Below, one piece after another: positions 24,496-26,711 of a DNA stretch of 26,711 nt; position 1 is the stretch's first letter, and each line of letters begins with the position of its first letter. This DNA is from CAKKQX01 sp046313915. GTDB taxonomy: Bacteria; Pseudomonadota; Gammaproteobacteria; Burkholderiales; SG8-41. The stretch is from the NCBI GenBank assembly GCA_046313915.1, contig JBKBXX010000035.1:1-26711 (forward strand), given 5' to 3'. The notes below the pieces were generated by a model. It was not told where the DNA came from, searched no databases, and saw nothing but the letters and a program-made list of their open reading frames with translations. A program made the translations under genes and the position numbers.

Positions 24496-24821
24496 TACTT
24501 GGTCTCCCCTTCAGCAAAATTGATTTCCTGCCCGGGCTTCAGGCAGACGTAAGCCTTTTTCCAATGATTGCGGCGGCCGATGAAACGACCGAAACGCTTT
24601 TCCTTGCCTCGCACGTTGGCAACCTTCACCGACTCCACCTCGACCTTGAACATGAGCTCCACCGCAGCCTTGATCTCGGGCTTGGTGGCATCCTGGGCGA
24701 CGCGGAATATGACCTGCTCGTGCTTGTCGGCCACGAAAGTGCTCTTTTCCGAAATCACGGGAGCGAGCAGCACCTGCATCAGGCGTTCCTGCTGTTTTGC
24801 GCTGGGCACGGCACTCGTCAT
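24495..24821 (-). CDS. rplW: 50S ribosomal protein L23
   Basis: The protein has 108 residues. ERLMQVLLAPVISEKSTFVA, AVELMFKVEVESVKVANVRG and RRNHWKKAYVCLKPGQEI identify uL23, the docking site for trigger factor, SRP and SecYEG at the tunnel exit. ATG 24821 overlaps the rplD stop (ATGA), supporting the slightly long N-terminus (MTSAVPSAKQQ). Confidence 0.98.
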   Translation of the reverse strand: MTSAVPSAKQQERLMQVLLAPVISEKSTFVADKHEQVIFRVAQDATKPEIKAAVELMFKVEVESVKVANVRGKEKRFGRFIGRRNHWKKAYVCLKPGQEINFAEGETK

Positions 24822-25441
24822 GACAGCATCTCCTCGATTTTTGACACCGCGGCGCGCGTGATCAGCACCTTGGCGTGGCGGATGAGGCTCACCGGGTCGG
24901 CATAGCGCACATCGACGACATGGACATTGGGCAGATTGCGCGACGACAGCAGCAGATTGTCATCAAGACTGTCGGTAATGATCAGCACATCGTCCAGCCC
25001 CATGCCCTTGAGTTTCTGCGCCAGCAGCCTGGTCTTGGGCGCCTCTATGCTGAAGCCATCGACCACCGCCAGACGGTCCTCGCGCGCAAGCTGGGACAGA
25101 ATCGAGCTCACCCCGGCGCGGAACATCTTTTTGTTGACCTTGTGGCTGAAATTTTCATCCGGCGTGTTGGGAAAAATCCGGCCGCCGCCGCGCCACAATG
25201 GGCTTGAAGTCATGCCGGCGCGCGCGCGCCCGGTGCCTTTCTGGCGCCACGGCTTCTTGGTCGAATGCTTGACGGTGCCGCGATCTTTCTGCGCCCGGGT
25301 GCCGCTGCGGGCATTGGCGAGATACGCAGTCACCACCTGGTGAACCAGGGCTTCGTTGTATTCGCGCCCGAAGGCGGCATCGGACGCCGAAACCGAGGCG
25401 GTCGACTGGCCCTGCTCGTTAATCAGCTTGAGTTCCATCAT
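24818..25441 (-). CDS. rplD: 50S ribosomal protein L4
   Basis: The protein has 207 residues. ALVHQVVTAYLANARSGTRA, the extended tunnel loop (KPWRQKGTGRARAGMTSSPL, WRGGGRIFP) and the globular C-terminal domain identify uL4. In E. coli L4 represses its own S10 operon through the leader RNA; here a structured leader lies upstream of rplC rather than rpsJ. ATG 25441 and the adjacent ATG 25438 are equivalent candidates. It lies 12 bases after rplC. Confidence 0.98.
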   Translation of the reverse strand: MMELKLINEQGQSTASVSASDAAFGREYNEALVHQVVTAYLANARSGTRAQKDRGTVKHSTKKPWRQKGTGRARAGMTSSPLWRGGGRIFPNTPDENFSHKVNKKMFRAGVSSILSQLAREDRLAVVDGFSIEAPKTRLLAQKLKGMGLDDVLIITDSLDDNLLLSSRNLPNVHVVDVRYADPVSLIRHAKVLITRAAVSKIEEMLS

Positions 25442-25453
25442 GCACCTGCCTTA

Positions 25454-26140
25454 TTATTTGGCGCCGGCAGCTTTCGCTGCCTTGCCGGATGCAGCGGACC
25501 TGACCGCCTTGACCGCCGGATACACGGCGACATCGCCGCCCTTGGCGCCCGGCACCGCGCCGCGAATCAGCAGCAACTGGCGCTCGGCGTCGACGCGGAC
25601 GATTTCCAGATTCTGGGCGGTACGCTTCACAGCCCCCATATGGCCTGCCATCTTCTTGCCGGGGAAAACCCGTCCCGGATCCTGCGCCATGCCGATCGAA
25701 CCCGGCTTGTTGTGCGACACCGAGTTGCCGTGGCTGGCGCGGTTCGACGAAAAGTGATGACGCTTGATGACCCCGGCAAAACCCTTACCTTGCGATATGC
25801 CCGAAACATCGACTTTCTGCCCGGCAGCAAAAATGCTGGCGCCGATTACCGCACCAACCTTGATGTCTGCAAGCTGCTCGGGAGCAACGCGAAATTCCTT
25901 GAGGGTGTGACCGGCATCAACCCCGGCTTTGGCAAAATGGCCGGCAGCCGCCTTGTTGACGCGGCGGGCGCGGCGCTTGCCGAAAGTCACCTGCACCGCG
26001 GCATAGCCGTCGGTAGCGGGCTGTTTGATCTGGGTCACGCGATTGTTCGACACGTCGACCACGGTCACCGGGACGGTATCGCCGTCCTCAGTGAACACCC
26101 GGGTCATGCCGACCTTGCGGCCTACTAGTCCTAAGCTCAT
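25454..26140 (-). CDS. rplC: 50S ribosomal protein L3
   Basis: The protein has 228 residues. MSLGLVGRKVGMTRVFTEDG, GISQGKGFAGVIKRHHFSS, and the conserved loop GSIGMAQDPGRVFPGKKMAGH identify uL3, an early 50S assembly protein reaching the peptidyl-transferase centre. The C-terminus carries an Ala/Lys-rich tail of about 15 residues. AAGGA lies 8 bases before ATG 26140 and is partly paired in the leader hairpin described separately. Confidence 0.98.
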   Translation of the reverse strand: MSLGLVGRKVGMTRVFTEDGDTVPVTVVDVSNNRVTQIKQPATDGYAAVQVTFGKRRARRVNKAAAGHFAKAGVDAGHTLKEFRVAPEQLADIKVGAVIGASIFAAGQKVDVSGISQGKGFAGVIKRHHFSSNRASHGNSVSHNKPGSIGMAQDPGRVFPGKKMAGHMGAVKRTAQNLEIVRVDAERQLLLIRGAVPGAKGGDVAVYPAVKAVRSAASGKAAKAAGAK

Positions 26141-26271
26141 GTTTTATTTCCTTTTTTTTCAAAAGGCGCCGACTGCAATTGGTCGGCAATTCAAAAAATG
26201 AAACGCGGGCGACTCGCGTCGCAGTGAAACGGGAAACCGGAACCGCGTTTCACGTTTCACATTTCACGCCC
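26141..26271 (-). promoter_or_regulatory. structured rpsJ-rplC intergenic leader with four hairpins
   Basis: In transcript order on the - strand: GTGAAACG/CGTTTCAC (26253-26246 with 26231-26224; two more GTGAAA copies lie just upstream at 26267-26254), GCGAC-GCGA-GTCGC (26222-26209, a GNRA-type loop), GCCGAC/GTCGGC (26187-26182 with 26173-26168, 8-base loop), and CCTTTT/AAAAGG (26166-26161 with 26155-26150, loop GAAAA). The last stem contains the GG of the rplC ribosome binding site AAGGA. The gap is far larger than others in this operon. It is consistent with a translational control leader; the ligand or protein is unknown. Confidence 0.55.
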
Positions 26272-26589
26272 CTACAACTTGATCTCCACATCCACTCCGG
26301 CGGGCAGATCGAGCTTCATCAGCGCATCGACGGTCTTGTCGGTAGGATCGATGATGTCCATCAGGCGCAAGTGCGTGCGGATCTCGAGCTGGTCGCGCGA
26401 CGTCTTGTTCACGTGCGGCGAGCGCAGCAGATCGAAACGCTCCTTGCGCGTCGGCAGCGGCACCGGGCCTTTGACGACCGCGCCGGTGCGTTTGGCGGTA
26501 TCGACGATCTCCAGTGCCGACTGGTCGATCAGGCGATAGTCGAACGCCTTCAGACGGATACGGATTTTCTGGCTTTTAACGGTGGCCAT
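26272..26589 (-). CDS. rpsJ: 30S ribosomal protein S10
   Basis: The protein has 105 residues from ATG 26589. QKIRIRLKAFDYRLIDQSAL, GPVPLPTRKERFDLLRSPHV and the C-terminal KTVDALMKLDLPAGVDVEIK identify uS10 (NusE), which also acts in antitermination with NusB. ATG 26589 has GAG 8 bases upstream; ATG 26595 (adding Met-Ser) overlaps the tuf stop as TAATG and is the alternative start by termination-reinitiation. Confidence 0.98.
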   Translation of the reverse strand: MATVKSQKIRIRLKAFDYRLIDQSALEIVDTAKRTGAVVKGPVPLPTRKERFDLLRSPHVNKTSRDQLEIRTHLRLMDIIDPTDKTVDALMKLDLPAGVDVEIKL

Positions 26590-26594
26590 TGACA

Positions 26595-26711
26595 TTACTC
26601 GATGATTTTCGCGACGACGCCGGCACCCACGGTGCGGCCGCCCTCGCGAATGGCAAAACGCAGCCCCTCTTCCATCGCGATCGGCTGAATCAGCGCCACC
26701 GTGATCGACAC
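26595..26711 (-). CDS. tuf: elongation factor Tu, C-terminal end only
   Basis: The last 38 residues of EF-Tu are in the window, including IQPIAMEEGLRFAIREGGRT and VGAGVVAKIIE followed by TAA; the rest lies beyond the right edge. This is the conserved end of the third (beta-barrel) domain. The position before rpsJ matches the proteobacterial str-S10 arrangement. The stop shares its final A with a possible rpsJ ATG. Confidence 0.97.
   Translation of the reverse strand: MSITVALIQPIAMEEGLRFAIREGGRTVGAGVVAKIIE

Overview
The window reads as part of a Betaproteobacterium-like chromosome (high GC). The assignment rests on the IF-1, S10, EF-Tu and L36 sequences, on the gene order of the large ribosomal locus, and on the split between rpsQ and rplN. 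This is inference from sequence recognition; genus cannot be named. No rRNA, tRNA, CRISPR array, insertion sequence or phage gene was seen.

Left part (1-9210), mostly + strand. A truncated FG-GAP/VCBS repeat gene (-) runs off the left edge. It is divergent from a NarL/LuxR-type response regulator and a 7TM (7TMR-DISM type) histidine kinase whose best start is a CTG codon. After a 320-base gap without a convincing gene comes a tight four-gene unit: a PhnD-like periplasmic binding protein, a PAS-containing hybrid histidine kinase (HAMP-PAS-HisKA-HATPase-REC-HPt) overlapping it by one base, a TauE/SafE-type membrane exporter and a fumarylacetoacetate-hydrolase-family enzyme. No ABC permease or ATPase accompanies the binding protein, so it may be a periplasmic co-sensor. 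The hybrid kinase ends in HPt with no output regulator beside it.

Middle part (9331-12160), - strand. A four-gene unit is read away from the ribosomal locus: an M15 peptidase (apparently leaderless), a SAM hydroxide adenosyltransferase (DUF62), a DUF488 gene broken by a 4-bp duplication plus a stop codon, and a SAM-dependent methyltransferase.

Right part (12187-26711), - strand. This is the tuf-S10-spc-alpha ribosomal supercluster in transcription order: tuf (3' end), rpsJ, rplC, rplD, rplW, rplB, rpsS, rplV, rpsC, rplP, rpmC, rpsQ, [218-base gap], rplN, rplX, rplE, rpsN, rpsH, rplF, rplR, rpsE, rpmD, rplO, secY, infA, rpmJ, [promoter], rpsM, rpsK, rpsD, rpoA, rplQ, terminator. Most junctions overlap or lie within 25 bases. 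The two unusual gaps hold structure: rpsJ-rplC has four consecutive hairpins, the last pairing part of the rplC ribosome binding site, and rpsQ-rplN has a promoter-like element and a strong leader hairpin. L5 carries an unusual Lys/Ala-rich N-terminal extension built on an 18-bp tandem repeat, and several other ribosomal proteins have similar low-complexity tails.
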